A stretch of DNA of 64,000 nt, from assembly GCA_002393955.1 (NCBI GenBank), contig DGSK01000001.1, positions 1 to 64,000 on the forward strand, written 5' to 3'. The position numbers and the translations under genes were made by a program. Positions 45,811 to 54,883 of the stretch are shown piece after piece. The stretch is from Lachnospiraceae bacterium UBA4364 (lineage in GTDB: Bacteria > Bacillota > Clostridia > Lachnospirales > Lachnospiraceae). The notes below the pieces were generated by a model. That model was given only the letters and a program-made list of their open reading frames with translations. It searched no databases and was not told where the DNA came from. Each line of letters starts with the position of its first letter. Position 1 is the first letter of the stretch.

Positions 45811-45906
45811 TCAAGCAGCCAACAGGAAGGATGTGTCCCTTCCGACCTGGCGATTATAGGTTAATAAAAGCGACCATTAATCCGTCATGATCAGGTGGTC
45901 GTTTTT
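45811..45906 (+). ncRNA. Small RNA, candidate type I antitoxin
   Basis: About 95 nt between a strong promoter and a terminator, with no reading frame of note. It begins TCAAGCAGCCAAC. It folds into a hairpin with GCCA/TGGC, a small internal loop, GGAAGG/CCTTCC and loop ATGTGTC (45818-45850). Then comes an A/T-rich stretch and the terminator. Its 3' end is antisense to the end of the membrane-peptide mRNA on the other strand. Its CCTTCC could also pair with that mRNA's GGAAGG ribosome site. Function as antitoxin is inferred from this layout. Confidence 0.7.
45870..45906. terminator. Bidirectional terminator shared by small RNA and toxin-like gene
   Basis: CGACCA (45871-45876) pairs with TGGTCG (45896-45901). 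T follows on the + strand (45902-45906), and A precedes (45865-45868), giving TTTT on the - strand. Confidence 0.8.
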
Positions 45907-45994
45907 ATTTGCGTTTTTTACAAATAATCACTAATGTAATTACTGCACATAACATAATAACAAACTGGAACAAATCAGAAGCTGTTATATACAT
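45905..45994 (-). CDS. 29-residue membrane peptide, type I toxin-like
   Basis: Encodes MYITASDLF, a hydrophobic core QFVIMLCAVITLVIIC and the basic tail KKRK. This is the build of holin-like/TxpA-type toxic peptides that insert in the cell's own membrane. Translation signals are AGGAAGGTGG (46013-46004) 9 nt before the ATG. An out-of-frame ATG 4 nt earlier opens only seven codons. In the leader, CACCA (46031-46027) and CCT (46025-46023) can pair with TGGTG and AGG around the ribosome site, which would hide it. The stop lies immediately before the shared terminator. Toxicity is inferred from sequence only. Confidence 0.72.
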   Translation of the reverse strand: MYITASDLFQFVIMLCAVITLVIICKKRK

Positions 45995-46064
45995 ACATAA
46001 GCACCACCTTCCTTTCAAGCTCAGGTTGGTGAGCGCAACCACCCGTTGGCTGCCAGATAAATAT

Positions 46065-46070
46065 ATTATA
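46065..46070 (-). promoter_or_regulatory. -10 element of the toxin-like gene
   Basis: TATAAT on the - strand, 17 nt (start to start) before GCAGCCAAC (46053-46045). This is exactly the arrangement of the opposing small-RNA promoter. No good -35 is visible. Confidence 0.6.
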
Positions 46071-46151
46071 TACAGGGATCATTTGATAAATTTTTTTATC
46101 AACAGCATGGCAGAACCACCATATGCGGTATTCTGACACAAATTATGAAAA

Positions 46152-46213
46152 TTTGACAGAGGAAATTTGTCAAAAAAATTTTCCTTGCAATATCTCACGC
46201 TTAATTATACAAT
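46152..46213 (+). promoter_or_regulatory. Promoter and operator-like repeat before the second ABC operon
   Basis: TTGCAA (46185-46190), 17 bp, TACAAT (46208-46213). Just upstream, TTTGACA (46152-46158) and TGTCAAA (46168-46174) form an inverted repeat that could bind a regulator. Confidence 0.6.
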
Positions 46214-46298
46214 ACCCCTGTTGCATGGGCAGATACCTTCGGGATCTGACTTGTGCAAATATTTTACAATTTAATATCTTTTTAGGAGGAAGAAAGCA

Positions 46299-47858
46299 AT
46301 GAAAAAAGTAAGGATCTTTCTTACAGGATTGCTGATGACAATGGCTGTTGCACTGGGCGGCTGCACAGGTGACAAGACTGCGGAGACTCCCGTATCTTCT
46401 GCAGAGAATGCAGATGAGTCAGGCTATTCAGCCACAGGTCAGATCACAATCGGAATCGCACAGGATCTTGATGACGGACTAGATCCCCACAAGGTTGACG
46501 CAGCAGGAACAAGGGAAATACTGTTCAATGTTTACGAAGGACTCGTAAAATATGACGTGAACGGTAATCTGGTACCGGCTGTTGCCAGCGACTATGCAAT
46601 AAGTCCCGACGGACTTACATACACATTCACTCTTCGTGAAGGTGTGCTTTTCCATGATGGAAAAGAAGTAACACCCGATGATGTTATTTATTCACTTTCA
46701 AGATGCGCAGATACCAGTGATGGCGATGCCCTCAAGCCTGCGCTTACCAACATCAGTTTCCTGCAGGCTAATGATGAAGGAAAGGTTGTGATCAAGCTTA
46801 ATGAGCCGGATCCTGATTTCCTTTCATATATGACGACTGCTATCATTCCTGCATGGAACACGGATCCAGAGACTAATGTCGTAGGAACCGGACCGTACAA
46901 ATTCGTATCACATACTCCCCAGGAGTCTGTTGTGCTTGAGGCTTTTGACGGATACTGGGGCGAGAAGGCTCATATCAAGGATGTGACTCTCAAGGTAATT
47001 GCGAATCCTGATTCCATCGTTATGGAAATGATGGGCGGCTCTGTTGATATGTTCTGCCGTGTTACCGAGGAACAGGCAAAGGAGCTCTCAGCCGGTGATT
47101 TCAATATCGAGACCGGTACTATGAACCTTGTACAGGCTTTATATCTTAATAATGATTACGAGCCTTTTAAGGACGAAAGGGTAAGACAGGCAATCTGCTA
47201 TGCCATCGATCCTGCAGAAGTAATGGCATATGTATCAGGCGGCGAGGGTACTGAGATCGCAACTGCGGTTTTCCCTGCTTTTGGAAGATACTATGATGCA
47301 TCACTTAATGATAACTATAATAAAGATGTTGAGAAGGCAAAGGAGCTGCTTAAGGAAGCCGGCTATGAGAACAGCCTTGAGTTTTCAATAACTGTTCCTT
47401 CAAACTATCAGCCCCATGTGGCTACGGCAGAGGTTCTTGTTGAGCAGCTTAAAGCTGTAGGTGTAAATGCTTCAATCGAGCTTGTTGACTGGGATACATG
47501 GCTTTCAGGAACATATTCCGAGAGAAATTATCAGGCAACGGTTATCGGTGTAGATGCTAATCCGCTTACCGCAAGGGCACTGCTTGAGAGATACAGGAGT
47601 GATGCCGGCAACAATTTCATCAACTACAATAATCCTGATTTTGATGCAAAGCTGGATGCTGCATTTGCTACATACGATGATGAGGAGCAGACAAAGCTTT
47701 TCAAGGAATGTCTCGCTATGCTTTCTGAGACTGCAGCAAGCGCATATATCCAGGATCTTCCCTGTTTTGTAGCTGTCAGGAATAATATAGCCGGATATCA
47801 GTTCTATCCGCTGTATGCACAGGATTTTGCGAGCCTGTATTTTACTGATGCACAGTAA
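46299..47858 (+). CDS. Substrate-binding lipoprotein of second ABC importer
   Basis: SBP_bac_5 family, 519 residues. AGGAGG precedes the ATG. A lipoprotein signal of about 20 residues ends in ALGGC, then a Ser/Ala/Glu linker. Family hallmarks are IGIAQDLDDGLDPHK, FTLREGVLFHDGKEVTPDDVIYSL and GTGPYKF. The length is nearer to NikA/CntA/DppA than to the OppA at 4162, and the partner subunits also fit the nickel/metallophore/dipeptide branch. The ligand cannot be told from sequence. A hairpin with little T tail follows, which would favour higher expression of this subunit. Confidence 0.93.
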   Translation: MKKVRIFLTGLLMTMAVALGGCTGDKTAETPVSSAENADESGYSATGQITIGIAQDLDDGLDPHKVDAAGTREILFNVYEGLVKYDVNGNLVPAVASDYAISPDGLTYTFTLREGVLFHDGKEVTPDDVIYSLSRCADTSDGDALKPALTNISFLQANDEGKVVIKLNEPDPDFLSYMTTAIIPAWNTDPETNVVGTGPYKFVSHTPQESVVLEAFDGYWGEKAHIKDVTLKVIANPDSIVMEMMGGSVDMFCRVTEEQAKELSAGDFNIETGTMNLVQALYLNNDYEPFKDERVRQAICYAIDPAEVMAYVSGGEGTEIATAVFPAFGRYYDASLNDNYNKDVEKAKELLKEAGYENSLEFSITVPSNYQPHVATAEVLVEQLKAVGVNASIELVDWDTWLSGTYSERNYQATVIGVDANPLTARALLERYRSDAGNNFINYNNPDFDAKLDAAFATYDDEEQTKLFKECLAMLSETAASAYIQDLPCFVAVRNNIAGYQFYPLYAQDFASLYFTDAQ

Positions 47859-47870
47859 ATAAATTTAACT

Positions 47871-47899
47871 TTCCCTGCGGTATCTTCTGCCGCAGGGAA
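47871..47899 (+). terminator. Hairpin between binding protein and permease, partial terminator
   Basis: TTCCCTGCGG (47871-47880) pairs perfectly with CCGCAGGGAA (47890-47899). Only TATTTAT follows, so read-through into the permease genes is likely. Confidence 0.7.
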
Positions 47900-47958
47900 T
47901 ATTTATAAGATATTATTCAGGACTGTTACGTTTATAAGATCAATTAACGATCATTATA

Positions 47959-48960
47959 TTGGTCAGAATCTGTATCGCCGTTCACGGCGCTTTAAATAAA
48001 TTGAAATTGAACAATTATTATTTCAGAAAAATCCTATCACTTGCAGCTACTCTTCTTGTAATTTCATTTCTTGTTTTTGCAGCTTTTGAGATCATACCCG
48101 GAGATCCTGCGCTTTCCAGACTGGGAACAAATGCCACGCCTGAGAGGATAGCGGCCCTCCGTGCTGAAATGGGGCTTGATAAGCCTTTCCTGGTAAGATA
48201 TTTTCTGTGGATGACAGAGTGCATAAGGGGAAATTTCGGCACATCATACAGCTATAATGTCCCTGTGATGAGCATGATAGGCGAAAAACTCCCAATTACC
48301 ATTACCCTTACAATTTTATCAATGAGCATAACAATGATAGTCTCAGTACCTTTGGGGATAATGCTTGCAAAGTACGCACACCGTACTTTTGATAAAGCTG
48401 GTTTTATCGCCAACCAGACCATAATGTCTGTTCCGGCATTTTTCCTGGGGATACTTTTTACATATATATTTGGACTGGTGCTTCACTGGTTCAAGCCCGG
48501 CGGATATGTATCATATAAGCAGAGCATAATAGGATTTATCGGTTTTCTGATAGTTCCGGCCATCGCAATAGCGATTCCCAAATGCGCAATGTCCATAAAG
48601 CTTTTGAGAGCTGCAGTGCTGCAGGAAGCGGATAAGGATTATGTCCGTACTGCGTATAGCCGTGGTAATTCCACCATGCAGGTCATGTACAGACATGTAC
48701 TGAAAAACGCCCTTATACCGTTAGTTACATTCTGGGGAATGGCAGTTGCTGATGTAATTGCCGGCTCCATAGTAATAGAACAGGTCTTCAACATCCCCGG
48801 TCTGGGAAGAGTTTTGCTGACTTCCATATCAAACAGGGACTACCCGGTAGTGGAAGCAGTCATACTGCTGATAGCAGTGGTGGTAGTACTTATGGACCTG
48901 GTGACCGACATACTTTACAGGCGTATTGATCCCAGAGTGCGGGGGAACGAGAAGGGGTAG
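47959..48960 (+). CDS. ABC importer permease, NikB/DppB type
   Basis: Permease of the second importer, 333 residues if started at TTG 47959. In-frame TTG codons at 48001 and 48007 are alternatives, and none has a strong ribosome site. The N-terminal membrane segment is at about 30-50, with IIPGDPALSRLG, five later segments and an EAA-like stretch YVRTAYSRGNSTMQV. The C-terminus DILYRRIDPRV is typical. It acts with the next permease and the two ATPases. Confidence 0.92.
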   Translation: MVRICIAVHGALNKLKLNNYYFRKILSLAATLLVISFLVFAAFEIIPGDPALSRLGTNATPERIAALRAEMGLDKPFLVRYFLWMTECIRGNFGTSYSYNVPVMSMIGEKLPITITLTILSMSITMIVSVPLGIMLAKYAHRTFDKAGFIANQTIMSVPAFFLGILFTYIFGLVLHWFKPGGYVSYKQSIIGFIGFLIVPAIAIAIPKCAMSIKLLRAAVLQEADKDYVRTAYSRGNSTMQVMYRHVLKNALIPLVTFWGMAVADVIAGSIVIEQVFNIPGLGRVLLTSISNRDYPVVEAVILLIAVVVVLMDLVTDILYRRIDPRVRGNEKG

Positions 48961-49048
48961 TGCAGCGGAACATCTTGATATCCACCACACGTGCCTTGCA
49001 TAAAGTGCCCGTCATAGCTTTTAAGCCTGCAAAAAAACGAGAAAAGAA

Positions 49049-49870
49049 ATGCTTAATTCAATAAGAAAAACATTTAGAAAATACAATAATTTTTTCTTTA
49101 ACTTTGGTATGATCATCACCCTTGTGTTTTTCGTGCTGGCTGTTGTCGGCTGTTTTTATACGCCATATAACACCACGGAAATGAATGTAGCACTGAAAAA
49201 TTCTGCGCCTGCTTTGGCACATATTTTTGGCTGCGACAATTACGGCCGTGATATTTTCAGCCGTGTAATGGAGGGGATAAGAAACACTTTCTTTATCTCA
49301 TTTTTTACGGTCCTGATAGGAAGCCTTATGGGGATACTGATAGGCGCCATATCCGGATATTACGGAGGAAAGCTTGACGAGATACTTATGCGTATAAATG
49401 ACGTGATGTTCGCCTTTCCAAGTGTCCTGCTTGCACTGGTGATAATTTCACTTTTCGGAAGCGGCACAATGGTGGTAACACTGGCATTGGGAATAGCCTT
49501 CATACCGAGCTTTGCAAGGATAGTACGGTCGGAGTATAAGAAACAGGCGTCCCTTGATTATGTACAGAGCGCAAAGCTTATGGGGGCGAAGGATATAAGG
49601 GTGATCTTTGTGCATATCCTTTCGAATATACTTCCGGTGTTAGTAAGTTCAGTCATGATAGGCTTTAATAATGCCGTACTTGCGGAAGCAGGCTTAAGCT
49701 ATCTGGGAATAGGTGTACAGCCTCCTGAAGCATCCCTTGGACGCATGCTTTCGGAAGCTCAGTCGTATCTTTTTTTATCGCCGTGGTATGCTCTGTTTCC
49801 CGGGTTAGCCATAGTATTTATGGTGCTTGGTTTTTCGATGTTAGCAGAAGGCATATCGGCGGCAAAGTAA
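49049..49870 (+). CDS. ABC importer permease, NikC/DppC type
   Basis: 273 residues, the size of NikC (shorter than the OppC at 997). It has an N-terminal span (about 20-42), then FGCDNYGRDIFSRVMEG. The EAA-loop region is SAKLMGAKD, and GLSYLGIGVQPPEASLG is the family end motif. The start ATG follows AAACGAGAAAAGAA, a weak ribosome site. It is 88 nt downstream of its partner permease. Confidence 0.93.
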   Translation: MLNSIRKTFRKYNNFFFNFGMIITLVFFVLAVVGCFYTPYNTTEMNVALKNSAPALAHIFGCDNYGRDIFSRVMEGIRNTFFISFFTVLIGSLMGILIGAISGYYGGKLDEILMRINDVMFAFPSVLLALVIISLFGSGTMVVTLALGIAFIPSFARIVRSEYKKQASLDYVQSAKLMGAKDIRVIFVHILSNILPVLVSSVMIGFNNAVLAEAGLSYLGIGVQPPEASLGRMLSEAQSYLFLSPWYALFPGLAIVFMVLGFSMLAEGISAAK

Positions 49871-50055
49871 ATTAAAGATAGTGATAACTAATTTCTCTTG
49901 CATGTAAGCGAAAAAAGGAAAAAAACACCATTCATATTCGGCAGGAAAAGCACATGGATTCGGAAAACTGGATGCTGATAACCATATGGCAGCGTACGTA
50001 GTTGATAGTAGTAAATAAAATTAAATAGATTTAAATTGAATAGTATTGAAATAAC

Positions 50056-50844
50056 ATGTTATTAGAAGTTAAAGACCTAACAATCGAATTCCATGACCAT
50101 GACCGTCCGGAGACAGTGGTTGAGAACGTCAGTTTTTCCCTGGATAAAGGTGAGATACTGGGACTTGTGGGGGAGTCAGGCTCTGGTAAATCCATGACGG
50201 CAATGGCTATAGCAGGCCTGCTGCCCAGAAAGAAAATGAAAAAATCCGGCGAGATCATATTTGAGGAAAAGAACCTGCTTACTCTGCCAAGACATGATTT
50301 AAGAGAGCTGCAGGGAGATGAAATCGCAGTAATATTCCAGGAACCCATGACCGCGCTGAATCCCACTATGCGGATTGGCAGACAAGTGGAGGAGGCACTG
50401 CTTTTACACCGGAATATGACAGCTCAGGACCGTAAAAACAGGGCGATAAAGTATCTCAAGGCCGTAGAGCTGGATGATGCGGAAAGGATATATGAGTCTT
50501 ATCCTCATGAGCTTTCCGGCGGACAGAGACAGAGGGTAATGATAGCATCCGCTATGATAAACAGGCCGAAGATACTTATAGCTGACGAGCCTACCACGGC
50601 TCTTGACGTGACTGTCCAGGCACAGATAATCGATCTTCTGCAACGAACCAATAAAAAGCTTGGTGTAGCAATACTTTTCATTTCTCATGACCTGAGCCTC
50701 ATAAGCCGTATTACCCACAATGTGATAGTTATGCAGAACGGTCATATTGTGGAGAAAGGGAATACGGATGAAATCTTTGCTGCACCAAAGAATGATTACA
50801 CAAAGAAACTGATAGCCGCAATACCAAAGGTGGAGCTGAAGTAA
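50056..50844 (+). CDS. ABC importer ATPase, NikD type
   Basis: 262 residues. Walker [10 protein letters not shown]-loop FQEPM, signature LSGGQRQR, Walker B ILIADEP and H-loop ISHD. It lacks the Cys-rich oligo_HPY tail found in the OppD/OppF at 2-4 kb, matching the short Nik/Cnt ATPases. A 185-bp gap precedes it with no evident terminator. Confidence 0.94.
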   Translation: MLLEVKDLTIEFHDHDRPETVVENVSFSLDKGEILGLVGESGSGKSMTAMAIAGLLPRKKMKKSGEIIFEEKNLLTLPRHDLRELQGDEIAVIFQEPMTALNPTMRIGRQVEEALLLHRNMTAQDRKNRAIKYLKAVELDDAERIYESYPHELSGGQRQRVMIASAMINRPKILIADEPTTALDVTVQAQIIDLLQRTNKKLGVAILFISHDLSLISRITHNVIVMQNGHIVEKGNTDEIFAAPKNDYTKKLIAAIPKVELK

Positions 50845-50870
50845 GTTTGAATGATATTCTATAAAAGATT

Positions 50871-51413
50871 ATGGACAGGATAAAAAATATTACAATAAGT
50901 ATATTCATCGCTTTTTCCATGGCTTTGCTGTATGTATCATCTCTTTTTCTTGTGGATATGATTTTTTTCAGGTCAGCTGTTTGGGCAATAATGTTTTCTG
51001 CTGTAACTGCGATGGTATATGGTTTCTATATGGTTAGCAAAAATAAATTGTTTTGTATATTAAAATGGGGCTTGTCGATACCGCTTTCGTATATTGTCAT
51101 AAAATGGTTTTGGAGCGTAAACTTCTCAGTGCGTGCCATATATTGGCTTGATCCGGAATACGGAAACCTGTCCGGCGGTTCAGCATTTGCAGCAGGTTCT
51201 ATGCTTATGGTATTGTCTTTTTTATTTTTACTTAACGGAATAATTGGCGCCGTAATCGGCCAAGAGATGATTGTTAAATTGCGCGGAACTGATACCGGAT
51301 TTGAACTTATTCAGGTATTAACGGCTGTCGTTATTTCGATAGTGATCATTATAATCGTTATTAGTCTTGAAGGTGTATTTCCACCATACGAAACAGTCGT
51401 AAGATATAGTTAA
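50871..51413 (+). CDS. Four-span membrane protein inserted in the ABC operon
   Basis: 180 residues with about four membrane segments (roughly 8-28, 32-53, 112-134 and 150-172) and no recognised domain. It lies 26 nt after the NikD-like ATPase and 8 nt before the NikE-like ATPase, splitting the usual D-E pair. The base composition is slightly more AT-rich than the flanking ATPase genes. It could be an extra subunit of the importer or a passenger. Ribosome site weak. Confidence 0.72.
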   Translation: MDRIKNITISIFIAFSMALLYVSSLFLVDMIFFRSAVWAIMFSAVTAMVYGFYMVSKNKLFCILKWGLSIPLSYIVIKWFWSVNFSVRAIYWLDPEYGNLSGGSAFAAGSMLMVLSFLFLLNGIIGAVIGQEMIVKLRGTDTGFELIQVLTAVVISIVIIIIVISLEGVFPPYETVVRYS

Positions 51414-51421
51414 AGATTAAG

Positions 51422-52195
51422 ATGAATAAAAATACGAACAAAACATCATATACCCCTGATTCACCGGATATCCTTGTATCCGGACGTGATATTACTGTCT
51501 CATTTGCTGACAGGACAGGGAAAAGGACCACAGTGCTTGACGGTCTTGATTTTGATATATACAAGGGCGAGATACTGGGGCTTGCAGGTGAGAGCGGAAG
51601 CGGTAAATCCACCCTGGCAAAGACAATACTCGAAATGGTAAAATACGATTCCGGCGAGCTTTATGTCGGTGCGGATAAGCCGCAGATGATATTCCAGGAT
51701 CCCTACAGTTCACTGAATCCGGCAAAAAAAATCTCCTGGATCATGCAGGAACCTTTAAGGCTGGGAACGGATCTTGATAAAAACACAAGAAAGCAGAAAG
51801 TGTCCGAAATGCTTTCCTCCGTAGGCTTAAGTGATGAGATAGGTGACCATAAGCCAAATGAACTGTCCGGAGGTCAGCGGCAGAGGGTATGCATAGGAAC
51901 TGCACTTATGCGCAATCCTGAGCTGCTGATAGCTGATGAACCGGTATCGGCACTGGATGTAACTGTTCAGGCTCAGGTTCTGGAACTTATGAAAGATCTG
52001 CATAGAAAACACGGATTTACCATGCTTTTCATTTCACATGATTTACGGACAATGTATAATTTCTGCGACAGGATAATGATACTGCAGAAAGGTAAGATCG
52101 TTGAAAGCGGCAAGCCGGACGAAATGTACAGAAATCCCAGGGCTGAGTATACGAAACTGCTGTTAGAAAGCGCGGGAATAACTGCCGCACGCTGA
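51422..52195 (+). CDS. ABC importer ATPase, NikE type
   Basis: 257 residues. Walker [11 protein letters not shown]-loop FQDPYSSLNPAKK, signature LSGGQRQR, Walker B LLIADEP and H-loop ISHD. It has a short C-terminus without the oligo_HPY Cys cluster. It is the last transporter gene and completes the A-B-C-D-x-F set. Confidence 0.94.
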   Translation: MNKNTNKTSYTPDSPDILVSGRDITVSFADRTGKRTTVLDGLDFDIYKGEILGLAGESGSGKSTLAKTILEMVKYDSGELYVGADKPQMIFQDPYSSLNPAKKISWIMQEPLRLGTDLDKNTRKQKVSEMLSSVGLSDEIGDHKPNELSGGQRQRVCIGTALMRNPELLIADEPVSALDVTVQAQVLELMKDLHRKHGFTMLFISHDLRTMYNFCDRIMILQKGKIVESGKPDEMYRNPRAEYTKLLLESAGITAAR

Positions 52196-52228
52196 ATACT
52201 GATTTCAACTTATACGGGAGCTGTTAAT

Positions 52229-52744
52229 ATGAGTTATATTTCCGACAATTTATTTCCGACATATTTTTCAAAGAACGTATACCGCATGAATTTCAGGAAA
52301 GTCTGGGAAGCTGGCTATAGGGGCATTATTTTTGACATAGACAATACCCTGGTAGGGCATGATGCGCCGGTGGATGACCACGCTAAGCGGCTGATAGAAA
52401 TACTGCATGGAATGGGCTTTGAGACGGTGATAGTTTCAAACAATGAAGAGCCCAGGGTGAAAAGCTTTTCTGATGCTATCGGCTGCAAATATATATACAA
52501 AGCCCTGAAACCTCGTGCATACGGTTACAACAAAGCCCTTGAAGTGCTCCATATGCCGAAGAAGCAGGTACTCTGCATAGGGGACCAGATATATACTGAT
52601 ATCTGGGGGGCTAACCGTGCGGGCTTAGACAGCGTCCTGGTAAGGAAGCTGCACGAATACGAGCCGCCCCATATACACCTTAAGAGGGTATTGGAAATGC
52701 CGGTAATGTGGATGTATGTACAAAAAAGAAAAAAGATGAAATGA
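52229..52744 (+). CDS. YqeG-family HAD phosphatase
   Basis: 171 residues, HAD-IIIA family. The catalytic motif is FDIDNTLVGHDAP (nucleophile and acid-base Asp), with VSNNEE as motif II, KP as the Lys motif and GDQIYTDIWGANRAG as the motif III/IV acidic end. It is close in length to Bacillus YqeG, whose substrate is not settled. It is followed by a bidirectional terminator. Confidence 0.92.
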   Translation: MSYISDNLFPTYFSKNVYRMNFRKVWEAGYRGIIFDIDNTLVGHDAPVDDHAKRLIEILHGMGFETVIVSNNEEPRVKSFSDAIGCKYIYKALKPRAYGYNKALEVLHMPKKQVLCIGDQIYTDIWGANRAGLDSVLVRKLHEYEPPHIHLKRVLEMPVMWMYVQKRKKMK

Positions 52745-52748
52745 TATT

Positions 52749-52785
52749 CACAAAAAATAGCCACAATGCTGTGGCTATTTTTGTG
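52749..52785. terminator. Bidirectional terminator between convergent genes
   Basis: AAAAATAGCCACA and TGTGGCTATTTTT pair around a 3-4 nt loop, with A and T tracts on the two sides. It serves the genes at 52229 (+) and 52819 (-). Confidence 0.92.
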
Positions 52786-52818
52786 AGCAAGGTTAATGTA
52801 ATAGTTTTGTAAATTAGT

Positions 52819-54609
52819 TTATTTGTTAAAATCGGCTATGGTTTCGTCAGTGATACGGAAGAAGTATTTATCTTCAGGATCAATGACTTTACCTTCTGCA
52901 TCCGGATCCAAAAGATAGTGTTCTTCCGCAAGCCAGGCTTCTGCTTCTTTGCTGCGCTTGGCATCTGCGGCTTCTGTATAGTAATCATCTCCCATGGAAG
53001 AACCATCATCAGGGATTCTTTCAAGGTATATCATAAGACCATCATAATCTTCAGGTACCGTAATGGTGTATGTTTGGTGATAAGTCGATGACCAAAGCTC
53101 CGACCAGCCGTCTTCAGACTCGACATATGTGCTCTCATCCCAGAAATCAGTCCAATTTGTTTTAGTTTCCTTATAAACGTCATAGGTTATGTTTTTCCAT
53201 TCAAATTCTGTATGTATACCGTATGTTTCATTGCCTTCCGTATTTCGTGAATTAAAAAGTTTACCGGAATAATAATCATAAAAACCAATCCCCGGAAGAG
53301 TATATCTAAAGGACCAATCAAAGTTTCCGTCCCAGGTCACATTGAATTTGGGCTGTATGGAAGATGATGCATTTATAGTTATAGTTTTCATGCCATCAGC
53401 TGTGGATTCTTCTGTAATACTGTCTATATTAAAAGTACAGACGCCTTTATCAACTTTGATCTCGGGAGAATCAAGCCTGTAGCCGTTATAATCGATCACT
53501 TGAAACGGGTATGCATCAAATGACACACTTTTTACCCAAGCAGTTTCCACTTTTATATTATTTGCAATGACATAGGGGATTTCTGAACGTTTTGCAGTGA
53601 TTGTCGCGCTATCCACGGCATCTTCACCTTCATTTACTATTTTTCCCGCTTTTTCATAATCTTCTTTTTCAAGATAATAGTCTATAAGCTTAAGATATGC
53701 CGATTCAGACTCAGGATCTATATCGAGCGCTTTGCGGTAACCTTCTTCAGTACCGGAGGCTAGGAGCTCATTTACTATGTTTTCACGCACATCTGCAGCG
53801 GAATCAATATCTATTTTTTCGATTGCTGCCAAAAATAACAGTGCAGAATCTGTATCACCGGCTGCGAGAAGCTCTGTAATTCTGTCATTAAGTTTTGAAA
53901 GCAGATATGTCTTGAAAGCAGCGGTATCTTCACCCGCAAGAGAAGCAGATGCCTTTTCATAGAGCTTGAGCAGTGTTTCTGTGTTGTTCGTGCGAATATA
54001 CAAATCCGCAAGCGCATAGTAGGCATCGGTAAGGGCGGGATTTGTGGCAATTGCGTCTTCATAGCGCTTGGTTGCTTCAGTATCATTGCCTTCATCTTCC
54101 AGGCTTTTTGCCCATGCCATATATGCGTCATAGAGCCACTGGACTGCAGCCTCATTATTGGGATCGATCTCTATGGCAGTTTTATATGCAGCAACCGCCT
54201 GCTCAAAATCCAGATCATCAAGGAAAAGGGCAGCCGCCGTGCACTGCCTTTCTGATTTTTTTTCAGGACTGAATGACTGAACCAGAACAACCGAACCGAT
54301 GATGACCGCAACCATAACTACGGCCACAGCAGCTAGTATTATAGGAAGCGGTGATGTCTTTTTGGTTATTTTTGTCTCTTTAGTAGAAGTCTCCGGTGTC
54401 GCATTAGCTGTGCTGTTTTCTCCGTCTGTCCTGTTTTTTTCAGTGTCCTTGATTACATCAGTGTCTTTGGTTTCCTTAGCCACCTCATTTCCTTCGGGAA
54501 CTTTATTGTCAGTTTCCGTGATTTCTGCGGTGGCCTTGCTTTCTTCGGCATCCTTGTTTTCTGCAGTGTCTTTAACTGCTTCGTTGTTGTTTGTTTCTTC
54601 CATTGTCAT
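52819..54609 (-). CDS. Membrane-anchored TPR protein A
   Basis: 596 residues. The N-terminus is a Thr/Glu/Lys/Asn-rich low-complexity segment (about 1-88), then one membrane span (about 90-112). Tetratricopeptide-like repeats follow (about 120-330), opening with AALFLDDLDFEQAVAAYKTAIEIDPNNEAA, and a C-terminal beta-rich domain of about 260 residues that I do not recognise. The predicted topology puts the TPR part outside. The TPR opening is nearly the same as in the proteins at 54884 and 61537, so the three are paralogues. GAGGT lies about 5 nt before the ATG. Divergent from the next gene. Confidence 0.85.
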   Translation of the reverse strand: MTMEETNNNEAVKDTAENKDAEESKATAEITETDNKVPEGNEVAKETKDTDVIKDTEKNRTDGENSTANATPETSTKETKITKKTSPLPIILAAVAVVMVAVIIGSVVLVQSFSPEKKSERQCTAAALFLDDLDFEQAVAAYKTAIEIDPNNEAAVQWLYDAYMAWAKSLEDEGNDTEATKRYEDAIATNPALTDAYYALADLYIRTNNTETLLKLYEKASASLAGEDTAAFKTYLLSKLNDRITELLAAGDTDSALLFLAAIEKIDIDSAADVRENIVNELLASGTEEGYRKALDIDPESESAYLKLIDYYLEKEDYEKAGKIVNEGEDAVDSATITAKRSEIPYVIANNIKVETAWVKSVSFDAYPFQVIDYNGYRLDSPEIKVDKGVCTFNIDSITEESTADGMKTITINASSSIQPKFNVTWDGNFDWSFRYTLPGIGFYDYYSGKLFNSRNTEGNETYGIHTEFEWKNITYDVYKETKTNWTDFWDESTYVESEDGWSELWSSTYHQTYTITVPEDYDGLMIYLERIPDDGSSMGDDYYTEAADAKRSKEAEAWLAEEHYLLDPDAEGKVIDPEDKYFFRITDETIADFNK

Positions 54610-54883
54610 TTTACCTCGCTGTATTTTGATAATCCGGATATAACGGAGTCGCTATTTATCCGGAACTGATGCTATGATACCGCAGTGAGAGGGATGTTAC
54701 AACCGATAAAGGGTGCTGTTCATCCTGTTTCACTGACATTCTGTCGCAAAAATAAATTTTATAAAGATTCATTTAATGTATAATAAACTACAGAAAGAAC
54801 TGCAGTAATCGTTGAAAGATAAATTACATGGATGGTTATTTTGTTTCAGTTAAAAATAAACAAAGAAAAAGGATATTTAGATT
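54610..54883. other. Divergent intergenic region
   Basis: 274 bp between two divergently transcribed TPR genes. It must hold both promoters, but I see no near-consensus pair. AT-rich, with no strong hairpin. Confidence 0.4.

Noticed and set aside
45811..45906. Possible small SRP RNA
   Set aside because: It contains GCAGCC and GGAAGG but not the required GGTCAGG...GGAAGGAAGCAGCC domain IV hairpin in order.
45909..46136. 75-codon + strand frame over the toxin-like region
   Set aside because: No ribosome site and low-complexity composition. The - strand peptide gene, with ribosome site, promoter and terminator, explains the region better.
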